From Streptomyces scopuliridis RB72 (GTDB taxonomy: Bacteria > Actinomycetota > Actinomycetes > Streptomycetales > Streptomycetaceae): DNA of 64,000 nt. Of the stretch, positions 25,829 through 34,150 are shown in pieces (position 1 is the stretch's first letter; every line of letters begins with the position of its first letter). The stretch is taken from NCBI RefSeq assembly GCF_000718095.1, contig NZ_JOEI01000008.1:289559-353558 (forward strand), given 5' to 3'. The notes under the pieces are model-generated. The model searched no databases. It worked only from the letters and a program-made list of their open reading frames with translations, and had not been told where the DNA came from. Made by a program: the position numbers and the translations under genes.

Positions 25829-27915
25829 CCCCGAGCCCCATGACCGCGCACTCTCTTACCGGCAAGCGCCGTATCGCCTTCGCCGCGCTCGTCGGGGACG
25901 ACGACGTGCCCGGCCTCCTGACGCTGCTGCGCAGCCTCGCCCTGTCCAACCCGGGCGTGTGCGAGGACTTCATCGTCCTGCACGGCGGTGCCGGGCTGCC
26001 GCCCGCCTCCGTCGACCGTATCCACGCGCTCCACCCGCGCGTCGAGCTGCGCCCGGCCGGGACCGGCTCGCGCCGCGACGCGTTCCGTATCCGCGACTAC
26101 GACACCGTGCTCCGCGACTACGACACCGTGATCGTTCTCGACCCGCGTACGGTCGTGCAGGGCGATCTCGGCGCACTCCTGCGGCTGCGCGAGGGAGTGG
26201 TCGCCTTCACCCCCGGCGACACGCTCGTCATCCAACGCGACCACGCGGAAAGGGATCCGGAACCCGGCGGCGAGGCGCCGGTCAGCGACTCCGAGGACGA
26301 CCGGAGCACATACGAACTCTCCGACGCCGAGCTCCACGCCGCGTACCTCGCGCTCAACGGCACCCCCCACCACGATCTGATCGTGCACTACGGGACCCCG
26401 CACGTCGCCCGCACCGGAGACGTCGAGAGCGCCCGCCGCGTCGCGCTCGCGCATATCGGCGCGGGCGAGTTCCAGGAGGCCGCCGACCTGCTGGGATCGG
26501 TCCGTATCCCGGTGAACGAGGCATGGCCGCACGAGGTGTACGGGCACGCCCTGATGAGCCTGTCCCGCTACGAGGAGGCCGAGGCCCAGCTGCTGCTGGC
26601 CACCGCCGCCCCCAAGCGCGCCGCCACCGCCTTCGCCCGGCTGGCCCAGATCGCCTGGATCCACGGCGACGACGCCACGGCCCAGCGCCACGCCATGAAC
26701 GGGCTCTCCGCCGACCCCACGCACCGGGGGGCGCGGCAGATGCGGGGCCGTACGACCGGCGCGCCCGGCGGGGTGCCGGGCCCGCGCGAGGGCGCGGCGG
26801 AGGACCAGCTCGCGCATGTCGCGTACTACATGCCCCAGCAGGGCAACGCCGGGGACAAGCTGCTGCCCGAGTCCGTGCGGCTCACCTTCGGACCCGACAC
26901 CGGGCCCCGGCGCTGGCACTCGATCCACGCCCACCGGCTCTTCGACGAAGCCGCGCTGGAGCGGGTCAACGCCCGGCGCGGGCTGGTGATCGGGGGCGGC
27001 GGGCTGTTCATCCCGGACACCGCGCCCAACGGCAACAGCGCCTGGCAGTGGAACGTCCCGGACGCGCTGCTGGACCGGATCGACGTGCCCGTCATGGTGT
27101 ACGCGGTCGGCTTCAACGCCTTCGACGGACAGTCCTACCGGCGCGAGCGCTTCAACGCGAGCCTGCGCCGGCTCGTCGAACGGTCGGCCTTCTTCGGGCT
27201 CCGCAACCACGGCTCGATCGAGAAGGTCCGCGCGCTGCTCCCCGCCGGACTGCACGAGAAGGTGCGCTTCCAGCCCTGCCCGACCACCGTCACCCGGCAG
27301 CTGGTCGAGGGCTGGACGGACCCCGCGCAGCGGGAGAACACCATCCTGATCAACGCCGCGTACGACCGGGCCGGGCTGCGCTTCGGCCATGACTACGGGC
27401 ACTTCCTCGCCGAACTGGCCAAGGCTATACGGGTGTTGGGCGGCCGCGCCGAGGTGAAGTGCGTGGCGCACTCGCTGGACGACGAGCGGATCGCCTTCGA
27501 TCTACGGCGCGAGCACGGCATCTCGCTGCCGGTGATCCCGATGTACGACTCCGGGAACGACGGGATCCGGGACGTCTACGCCCGTACGAAGCTGGTCATC
27601 GGGATGCGCGGGCACGCGGGGATGATCCCGTTCGGCTGCGGGACGCCGATCATCAGCCTGATCTCGCACCCGAAGATGGCGTACTTCCTGGCCGACGTCG
27701 AGCGCCCGGAGTGGGGCGTCTCCGTCCATGACAAGAACCTCGGGGCGGTCCTGACGGAACGGGCGCTCGGGCTGCTGGACGATCACGCCGCGTCCGTCGC
27801 CGACGTACACGGCAGGCAGCGGGAGCTGTGGAAGGTCACGCAGGCGAACGCGGCGGAGCTGCGGGCGATCCTGGGGACCACCACGGAGACCCCCGCCGGC
27901 AGTCCGGCCGGCTGA
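25825..27915 (+). CDS. GT8-like / TPR / polysaccharide pyruvyltransferase fusion
   Basis: 696 aa, start at the ATGA overlap. Residues of about 15-150 resemble a GT8 glycosyltransferase (LVGDDDVPGLLTLLRSLALS ... RDYDTVIVLDPRTVVQGDL), but the DxD metal site reads DPR, so it may be inactive. Residues of about 210-310 are TPR-like (EVYGHALMSLSRYEEAEAQL). Residues of about 330-690 are a PF04230 pyruvyltransferase (GNAGDKLLPESVRLTF, VIGGGGLFIPDTA, RNHGSIEKVRALL, VIGMRGHAGMIPFGCGTP). It probably adds a pyruvate ketal to a cell-wall sugar. Acceptor unknown. Confidence 0.85.
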   Translation: MTPSPMTAHSLTGKRRIAFAALVGDDDVPGLLTLLRSLALSNPGVCEDFIVLHGGAGLPPASVDRIHALHPRVELRPAGTGSRRDAFRIRDYDTVLRDYDTVIVLDPRTVVQGDLGALLRLREGVVAFTPGDTLVIQRDHAERDPEPGGEAPVSDSEDDRSTYELSDAELHAAYLALNGTPHHDLIVHYGTPHVARTGDVESARRVALAHIGAGEFQEAADLLGSVRIPVNEAWPHEVYGHALMSLSRYEEAEAQLLLATAAPKRAATAFARLAQIAWIHGDDATAQRHAMNGLSADPTHRGARQMRGRTTGAPGGVPGPREGAAEDQLAHVAYYMPQQGNAGDKLLPESVRLTFGPDTGPRRWHSIHAHRLFDEAALERVNARRGLVIGGGGLFIPDTAPNGNSAWQWNVPDALLDRIDVPVMVYAVGFNAFDGQSYRRERFNASLRRLVERSAFFGLRNHGSIEKVRALLPAGLHEKVRFQPCPTTVTRQLVEGWTDPAQRENTILINAAYDRAGLRFGHDYGHFLAELAKAIRVLGGRAEVKCVAHSLDDERIAFDLRREHGISLPVIPMYDSGNDGIRDVYARTKLVIGMRGHAGMIPFGCGTPIISLISHPKMAYFLADVERPEWGVSVHDKNLGAVLTERALGLLDDHAASVADVHGRQRELWKVTQANAAELRAILGTTTETPAGSPAG

Positions 27916-27936
27916 GCGGGTCTCACGGTTCGGCCC

Positions 27937-27974
27937 TCGCCGGACGGGCGGCACGTATTCTGCCCGTCCGGCGA
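27937..27974. terminator. Bidirectional terminator inside the glycopolymer cluster
   Basis: Perfect 13-bp stem TCGCCGGACGGGC / GCCCGTCCGGCGA between convergent genes ending at 27915 and 27992. Confidence 0.85.
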
Positions 27975-27991
27975 CCAGGGTCCGCGCGGTC

Positions 27992-29365
27992 CTACCGCAG
28001 CACCGCCCGCCGCAGCTTGCGCGCCCGGCGCACCATCCGCCGGGCCGTCGCGTTGCGCGGGATACGGGCCAGCTGCGCCGGGACCGCGCCGGGCAGCGCC
28101 AGCGCCGTGAGCCGGCGCCGCTTGAAGTAGCGCCAGGTGTGCGCGTCGAGATGCTCCGAGAGGAACTTCTCCGCCGTGGGCCGCAGCCCCGGGTAGATCT
28201 GGTGCTGCATCGCGTAGCCGACGGTCGCGACCAGCTCCGCGATCCGCGGCTCCGGCCGGTGCGCGTCGGCGTCGCCCTCGTCGCTGTCGTCCAGCGACGG
28301 CAGCAGCGCGTCCACGATCGTCACCGGCACGCGGTTGCTGTTCTGGTACGGGGCGAGCCGCTCCAGCAGCAGTTCCGTGCCCGTGTGCGCCACCGGAATG
28401 CCGTAGAACGCGGACGCCGTGAACAGCGCCGTCGAGAAGCAGCCGACCACCAGCGCCGGCTTCAGCCGCCGGTAGAGCACCTCGGCGAGCACCGGGCTGT
28501 CCAGGATGGTCAGGTCGGCGCCGAGCTTCTTCGCCTCCTGCTCCAGCCGTCGCGACCAGGCGGCCGGGGCCGTGGGATGCGGCTTGAACACCACCTGGGT
28601 GTGGCCCTTGGCGACCGCGCCCCGCACCATCCGGATGTGCAGCTCCTCCTCCTCGCGCTCGGTGAGGATCCCGAGCGCGGAGAGGTACTGGCCGAGGAGC
28701 AGCACCGGGGGCTCCGACGGCGTGTCGAAGTTCCGCTCGGCGTCGGTGAGTTCGTCCAGTACGCGCAGGAAGGCGTCCGTCGGCACCAGCTCGGGGGCGA
28801 CGCCGAACTCGGTGAGGAGCAGCGGCTTGAGCCCCGGCACGAGATCGAGATGCAGCAGTCTGCGCACCCGCTCGCCGACCAGCGGCTCTATCTTCGAGCG
28901 CGTGGGTCCGTAGCTCATCAGCCCGTCCGCGTACACCTCGATGGGCGCGCCGGTGAAGATCTGCGCGATCGCGAGCGCCGGGTTGACCTGGATCGACTCG
29001 ACGATCAGCCGCACGTCGTCGTCCCCGAGCCGCCAGGCCAGCCGCAGATGACGCTCCCAGAGGGGGACGTCGTCGGAGCGCGGGGACCAGCTGCCCGGGT
29101 GGAACGGCGCGATGGTCTCGTTCCACGACACGAGGTCGTCGAACCGGTCGCGCAGCTGCTCGAAGCCCGGCATCTCGTCGACCGAGGGCGTCAGTTCGGG
29201 CGAGCCCGCGTTGTTGCAGACGACCAGCAGACGGCGGCCGGCCGCGGGGAAGAGCCCGGCGTCGATCGCGGCGGCCAGGGTGGCGGCTCCGTAGAGCGTG
29301 GAGGCGCAGAAGACCTGCGTCGTGCGCCCGGCCCCGGGCGCACTCGTAACGGAGGACGGCGCCAT
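27992..29365 (-). CDS. Polysialyltransferase-like glycosyltransferase
   Basis: 457 aa. Bacterial sialyl- and polysialyltransferases share an acidic D/E-D/E-G type motif and an HP motif; here IEVYADGLMSYG and HTQVVFKPHP. GCFSTALFTASAFYGIPVAH is the nucleotide-sugar side as in alpha-2,8-polysialyltransferase (PF07388) proteins. Expected to lengthen a chain of nonulosonate residues. ATG 29365 overlaps the upstream stop (TGATG); GTG 29368 adds one residue. The C-terminus is strongly basic, suggesting membrane contact. Confidence 0.8.
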   Translation of the reverse strand: MAPSSVTSAPGAGRTTQVFCASTLYGAATLAAAIDAGLFPAAGRRLLVVCNNAGSPELTPSVDEMPGFEQLRDRFDDLVSWNETIAPFHPGSWSPRSDDVPLWERHLRLAWRLGDDDVRLIVESIQVNPALAIAQIFTGAPIEVYADGLMSYGPTRSKIEPLVGERVRRLLHLDLVPGLKPLLLTEFGVAPELVPTDAFLRVLDELTDAERNFDTPSEPPVLLLGQYLSALGILTEREEEELHIRMVRGAVAKGHTQVVFKPHPTAPAAWSRRLEQEAKKLGADLTILDSPVLAEVLYRRLKPALVVGCFSTALFTASAFYGIPVAHTGTELLLERLAPYQNSNRVPVTIVDALLPSLDDSDEGDADAHRPEPRIAELVATVGYAMQHQIYPGLRPTAEKFLSEHLDAHTWRYFKRRRLTALALPGAVPAQLARIPRNATARRMVRRARKLRRAVLR

Positions 29366-30345
29366 CACGCTGCCGCCTTCCCGGCGGACACGGGCCGCCT
29401 TCGCAGGCGGCGCAGCCGGGCCGAGCGGTCCAGGTCCATCGAATCCAGCGCTTCCTTCAAGACGTCCTGAGGCAGTCGTTTCAGAGCGGCGGCGCTCATC
29501 GTGCGCAATTGCCGCGCCACGGCCGGTTCGAATCGCTCTTTCGACGCCAGATGGTGGGAAATGATCGCGCAGTAGGTGCGTACGGCCTTCAGCAGAAAAC
29601 GGTCGGCTTCCGCGTCTTTCGCGGTCTCCTCGATGACCTGGTCGAAGGCGCGGATGAAATCGAGCTGCCGTACGTCGCCGATCTGGGTGAGCGACGAGGC
29701 GACCCCGCGCCGGTAGAAGATCCCGAGCAGTCCGATCACGGCGAAGGACTCCGCCTCGCGGTGCAGCCGCCAGATCCAGGGCCGGTCCTCGGCGGTCCGC
29801 AGTCCGTCCGTGAAGTGCACCAGACCGCGGTCGACGAGCCGCCGGTGGTACATGCCCGCCCAGGCGTACGGATAGTCGACCGAGGTGGAGCGGTCGGCGG
29901 GCAGGATCGCGTCCCGGGGCGACAGCACCTCGTCGCGCCGGCCGACCGGGACGCGGTGGATCGTCCGGGCCCTGGCCGTGAACTGCACGTGGTCGGTACG
30001 GACGAAGTCGCAGCCCAGCCCCTCTATGGAGGCGAGCAGCCGCTCGTAGTAGCCCGGCGCCACCCAGTCGTCGCCGTCGAGGAAGGTGACGTACTCCCCG
30101 TCCGCGGCGTCCAGACCCGTGTTGCGCGCGGTGGCCAGCCCTCCGTTCTGTTCATGTCTGAGGAGGACCGCCCCCGGAAGGTCGCGCGCCGCCTGTTCGA
30201 GGATCTCCGGGGTCCCGTCGGTCGAACAGTCGTCGACAAGAAGGAACTGGAAGTCCTCGCGGCTGTTCGCGCGCAGGCTTCTAAGGGTTTCGAGGGCGTA
30301 TGTCTGCACGTTGTAGAACGGCACGACAACAGAGAGCTTGACCAC
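29365..30345 (-). CDS. GT2-family glycosyltransferase
   Basis: 326 aa from GTG 30345, which gives the usual N-terminus KLSVVVPFYNV; longer starts to 30396 lack ribosome sites. DDCSTDGTPEIL and the metal motif FLDGDDW are classic GT-A features, with AEDRPWIWRLHRE as the likely base region. Similar to enzymes that add sugar or sugar-phosphate to teichoic-acid-like polymers. The C-terminal 40 residues are Arg-rich. Divergent from the gene at 30554. Confidence 0.87.
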   Translation of the reverse strand: MVKLSVVVPFYNVQTYALETLRSLRANSREDFQFLLVDDCSTDGTPEILEQAARDLPGAVLLRHEQNGGLATARNTGLDAADGEYVTFLDGDDWVAPGYYERLLASIEGLGCDFVRTDHVQFTARARTIHRVPVGRRDEVLSPRDAILPADRSTSVDYPYAWAGMYHRRLVDRGLVHFTDGLRTAEDRPWIWRLHREAESFAVIGLLGIFYRRGVASSLTQIGDVRQLDFIRAFDQVIEETAKDAEADRFLLKAVRTYCAIISHHLASKERFEPAVARQLRTMSAAALKRLPQDVLKEALDSMDLDRSARLRRLRRRPVSAGKAAA

Positions 30346-30553
30346 CTGCGTGACGCTAGGCGGCGGCGCGTCATGCAGCCTGACATCCGGGCACATGGAA
30401 GGTGAACGAAGAATGGCGGAATGGTGAAGCCGTTCGCTTCCGGGCCATTTTTCTGCCGTTCCGGGCCCGCGTCGCCATTCGTAGATGTGCTGTTAACCCT
30501 TTATTGCCATTGAGTTGGGGCGACAAACGGAATGGCTTTCTAACGTCCTCGTC

Positions 30554-31876
30554 GTGCCATCACGTACCAGCGGTCAAGCGGTCCGGGTCGCCGTGCTCGC
30601 GGACTCCGACACCCGGTGGAAGTGGGGCGCGCTCACCGCGCGCCGCATCACGCCGGACGACCGCTCCATAGAGCTCAGCGGCTTCCTCCTGCGCGGACGG
30701 GCCACGCCCACCGCGAGACAGCTCGCCGAGGTCGGCGCGGAGGCGGACGCCCTGCGCGAGCTGACCGGCACCGACTTCCTGCGGACGCTGCGCGAGGAGT
30801 CGTACGACGTCGTCGTCCTCGCCCTCGTCGGCGGAGCCGTACAGGCGATGCTGCACGGGATATCCGCCCTGAAGCTGGCCGACCGGCCCGTGATCGTCAC
30901 CGGCTATGTCGGGGTCGTCTACGAGAAGCTCTCGGACGGGCTGCTGCTGCGGCACGGCGCGGATGTCGTCCTCGCCAACTCGCGCTACGACGCGCAGCGG
31001 TTCCGCACCGTGTACGAGGGCGTGGGCGCCGACGCCTCCTCGGTCACCGAGGCCGCGCTGCCCTTCCTCGGCGGTGAGCGGTACGTCCCCGAGGAGGGCC
31101 GCGACACCGTCGTCTTCGCCGCCCAGCCCTCCGTACCGGCGAGCCGCGCCGACCGTACGTATCTGCTGCGGCGCCTCGTCGAGCACGCCAGGCTCCACCC
31201 GCGCCGCGAGGTGCTGCTGAAGCTGCGCAGCAAGCCCGGCGAGCACACCACGCATGTGGAGGAGTTCCCCTACCAGCGGCTCGCCGAGAAGGTGCCCGGC
31301 GGTCTGCCGCCCAACTTCCGGCTCGTGTACGGGAACATGGGCGAGGTCCTCGACCGTACGGACCTGCTGGTCACCGTCTCCTCGACGGCCGCGCTGGAGT
31401 CCCTGCACCGGCGCATCCCGACCGCGATCCTCACCGACTTCGGCGTGCGCGAGCCGCTCGGCAACCACCACTTCATCGGCTCGGGCTGTCTGGCCTCCTG
31501 GGACCAGCTGGACGGCGGCGGGCGCCCGCGCCCCGACGCGGTCTGGGCGGACCGGCAGGGCGTCGCCGCCGACGGTTCGTACGCGTCGGCCTTCGACACG
31601 GCCCGCGCGCGGGTGGCGGAGCTGCTCGACGGGCCCGAGCTGCCCGAGATCAGCCCGTACTACACGGCCACCACCGCGCCCGGATATCTGCCGCCGCTGC
31701 TGGCCCGCTACCACCTGGCCGTGGACGGGACCCCACTGCCGTCGCGGGCCTCCGAGAGCGATGTCCGCGGGGTCCGGCGCGTGGTGCGCGAGGCCGTACG
31801 GGGCGCGGCGCGCGGCGCCTACCGCCACGGCGTGCAGCGCGTGGCGCCCGTCATCCGCCGCATGGGCGAGCTGTGA
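30554..31876 (+). CDS. DUF6716-type putative glycosyltransferase
   Basis: 440 aa. Begins RVAVLADSDTRWKWGALTAR; TGYVGVVYEKLSDGLLLRHGADVVLANS and LLVTVSSTAALESLHRRIP look like a GT-B fold related to the polysialyltransferase-type genes nearby. GTG 30554 is preferred over an upstream TTG, but no ribosome site is visible. A possible -35 (TTGGGG, 30515) and -10 (TTCTAA, 30538) would make the mRNA nearly leaderless. The stop overlaps a GTG (GTGA at 31873). Confidence 0.7.
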   Translation: MPSRTSGQAVRVAVLADSDTRWKWGALTARRITPDDRSIELSGFLLRGRATPTARQLAEVGAEADALRELTGTDFLRTLREESYDVVVLALVGGAVQAMLHGISALKLADRPVIVTGYVGVVYEKLSDGLLLRHGADVVLANSRYDAQRFRTVYEGVGADASSVTEAALPFLGGERYVPEEGRDTVVFAAQPSVPASRADRTYLLRRLVEHARLHPRREVLLKLRSKPGEHTTHVEEFPYQRLAEKVPGGLPPNFRLVYGNMGEVLDRTDLLVTVSSTAALESLHRRIPTAILTDFGVREPLGNHHFIGSGCLASWDQLDGGGRPRPDAVWADRQGVAADGSYASAFDTARARVAELLDGPELPEISPYYTATTAPGYLPPLLARYHLAVDGTPLPSRASESDVRGVRRVVREAVRGAARGAYRHGVQRVAPVIRRMGEL

Positions 31877-31995
31877 CCGGGCCGTCGTCGGCACAGGACC
31901 CGGCCACCCCACACATCGCGGACGAACGGGCCGCGCATGACCGAGCCGCAGCTGACCAACCCGCGGAGGACCGAGCCGCGGACCAAGGAGTACAG

Positions 31996-33210
31996 ATGAC
32001 CGTCCTCGCGGTGATTCCCGCACGCGGCGGATCCAAGGGCGTCCCCGCCAAGAACCTCGCCCCCGTCGGCGGCGTACCGCTCGTCGTGCGCGCCGTCCGC
32101 GCCTGTCTGGCGGCCCGGCGCGTGACCGATGTCGTCGTCTCGACCGACGACGCGGCCATCGCCGACGCGGCACGCTCCGCCGGCGCCGAGGTCGTCCTGC
32201 GCCCCGCCGCGATCGCGGGCGACACCGCGACCAGCGAGGCCGCCGTCCTGCACGCGATGGACGCCTACGGCGCGATGCGCGGCAAGACCGCCGAGGTCGT
32301 CCTGCTCGTGCAGTGCACCAGCCCGTTCATCACCGCCGACGACCTGGACGGCGTCGCGGGCGCGGTCACCGAGGACGGCGCGGACAGCGCGCTGACCGTC
32401 GCGCCGACCCACGGCTTCATCTGGCGCCAGGACAGCGAGGGCAGCGCCGACGCCGGAACCTCGGGCGGCTACGGCGTCAACCACGACAAGTCGAACCGGC
32501 CGCGCCGCCAGGACCGCCCCCAGGAGTACCTGGAGACCGGCGCCGCCTACGCGATGCGCGCCGAGGGCTTCCGCGAGGCCAGGCACCGCTTCTTCGGCCA
32601 CACCGCGCTCGTCGCCACCGACCCCGCCCGGGTCCTGGAGATCGACGACCCGCACGACCTGGCCCGCGCCCGCGCGCTCGCCCCGCTCCTGGACCCGGCC
32701 GTCCTGCCGACGTACGACGACATCGACGCGGTCGTACTCGACTTCGACGGCACCCAGACCGACGACAAGGTCTTCGTCGACTCCGACGGCCGCGAGATGG
32801 TCGCCGTGCACCGCGGCGACGGGCTCGGGATCGCCGCGCTGCGCCGTAGCGAACTGAAGCTGCTCATCCTCTCCACCGAGCAGAACCCGGTCGTCGCCGC
32901 CCGCGCCCGCAAGCTCCAGGTGCCGGTGCTCCACGGCATCGACCGCAAGGACCTCGCACTCAAGCAGTGGTGCGACGAGCACGGGATCGCGCCCGAGCGG
33001 GTGCTGTACGTCGGCAACGACGTCAACGACCTCCCGTGCTTCGGACTCGTCGGCTGGCCGGTGGCCGTCGCGAGCGCCCATGACGCCGTACGCGCCGCGG
33101 CGCGTGCCGTCACCACGACCCCCGGAGGCGAGGGAGCGATCCGCGAGATCGCCGCCTGGATCCTCGGGCCGGGTCTCCAGACCCCCCACACCCCCACCCT
33201 CAACAAGTAA
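31996..33210 (+). CDS. neuA: CMP-nonulosonate cytidylyltransferase fused to HAD phosphatase (NeuA-HAD)
   Basis: 404 aa. Residues of about 1-225 are NeuA: LAVIPARGGSKGVPAKNLAP binds CTP, and VLLVQCTSPF and the ARHRFFGH region follow. Residues of about 245-400 are a HAD phosphatase of the KDO8P-phosphatase type with VVLDFDGTQTDD, STEQNPVVAARA, and GNDVNDLPCF. The fusion resembles vertebrate CMP-sialate synthases. It could dephosphorylate a nonulosonate-9-phosphate and activate the sugar. ATG 31996 has AGGAG 7 bases upstream; GTG 31873 (coupled) would add 41 disordered residues. Confidence 0.9.
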   Translation: MTVLAVIPARGGSKGVPAKNLAPVGGVPLVVRAVRACLAARRVTDVVVSTDDAAIADAARSAGAEVVLRPAAIAGDTATSEAAVLHAMDAYGAMRGKTAEVVLLVQCTSPFITADDLDGVAGAVTEDGADSALTVAPTHGFIWRQDSEGSADAGTSGGYGVNHDKSNRPRRQDRPQEYLETGAAYAMRAEGFREARHRFFGHTALVATDPARVLEIDDPHDLARARALAPLLDPAVLPTYDDIDAVVLDFDGTQTDDKVFVDSDGREMVAVHRGDGLGIAALRRSELKLLILSTEQNPVVAARARKLQVPVLHGIDRKDLALKQWCDEHGIAPERVLYVGNDVNDLPCFGLVGWPVAVASAHDAVRAAARAVTTTPGGEGAIREIAAWILGPGLQTPHTPTLNK

Positions 33211-33219
33211 GGACGCTCC

Positions 33220-34146
33220 ATGAGCACCAACTCCGCCTCGCGCCTGCGCACCCTCGGCACGCGGACCGCCGGACCCGGCCGCCCGGTCTACGTCACGGGT
33301 GAGATCGGCATCAACCACAACGGCGAGCTGGACAACGCCCTGGCCCTGATCGACGCCGCCGCCGACGCCGGCTGCGACGCCGTCAAGTTCCAGAAGCGCA
33401 CCCCGGAGATCTGCACCCCCCGCGACCAGTGGGACATCGAGCGGGACACCCCCTGGGGCCGGATGACGTACATCGACTACCGCCACCGCGTCGAGTTCGG
33501 CGAGGACGAGTACCGCGTCATCGACGAGCACTGCAAGAAGCGCGGCATCGACTGGTTCGCCTCCCCGTGGGACACCGAGGCCGTCGCCTTCCTGGAGAAG
33601 TTCGACGTCCCCGCCCACAAGGTGGCCTCCGCCTCCCTCACCGACGACGAGTTGCTGCGCGCCCTGCGCGCCACCGGCCGTACGGTCATCCTCTCCACCG
33701 GCATGTCGACGCCGAAGCAGATCCGCCACGCGGTCGAGGTCCTGGGCAGCGACAACATCCTGCTCTGCCACGCCACGTCCACGTACCCGGCCAAGGCCGA
33801 GGAGCTGAACCTGCGCGTGATCAACACGCTCCAGGCCGAGTTCCCGAACGTCCCGATCGGCTACAGCGGCCACGAGACCGGTCTCCAGACCACCCTCGCC
33901 GCCGTCGCCCTCGGCGCCGCCTTCGTCGAGCGTCACATCACCCTCGACCGCGCCATGTGGGGCTCGGACCAGGCCGCCTCTGTCGAGCCGCAGGGCCTGC
34001 AGCGCCTCGTCCGCGACATCCGCACCATCGAGGCGTCCCTCGGTGACGGTGTCAAGAAGGTCTACGAGTCGGAGCTGGGCCCGATGAAGAAGCTCCGCCG
34101 GGTCGCGGGCGTCGTCGCCGAGGCCGCCGAGCCGGTGGCGGTCTGA
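33220..34146 (+). CDS. neuB: NeuB-type nonulosonate (sialate) synthase without SAF domain
   Basis: 308 aa. Condenses phosphoenolpyruvate with a hexose, hexosamine or its 6-phosphate to a nine-carbon acid. Seen: GEIGINHNGELDNALALIDA, DAVKFQKRTPE, ASPWDTEAV, HKVASASLTDDELL, LSTGMST, LLCHATSTYPA, IGYSGHETG, VERHITLDRAMWGSDQAASV. The family usually ends with an antifreeze-like SAF domain that covers the active site of the partner; here the protein stops after the barrel. ATG follows AAGGACGCTCC. Gap of 9 bases after neuA. Confidence 0.92.
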   Translation: MSTNSASRLRTLGTRTAGPGRPVYVTGEIGINHNGELDNALALIDAAADAGCDAVKFQKRTPEICTPRDQWDIERDTPWGRMTYIDYRHRVEFGEDEYRVIDEHCKKRGIDWFASPWDTEAVAFLEKFDVPAHKVASASLTDDELLRALRATGRTVILSTGMSTPKQIRHAVEVLGSDNILLCHATSTYPAKAEELNLRVINTLQAEFPNVPIGYSGHETGLQTTLAAVALGAAFVERHITLDRAMWGSDQAASVEPQGLQRLVRDIRTIEASLGDGVKKVYESELGPMKKLRRVAGVVAEAAEPVAV

Positions 34147-34150
34147 CGCC

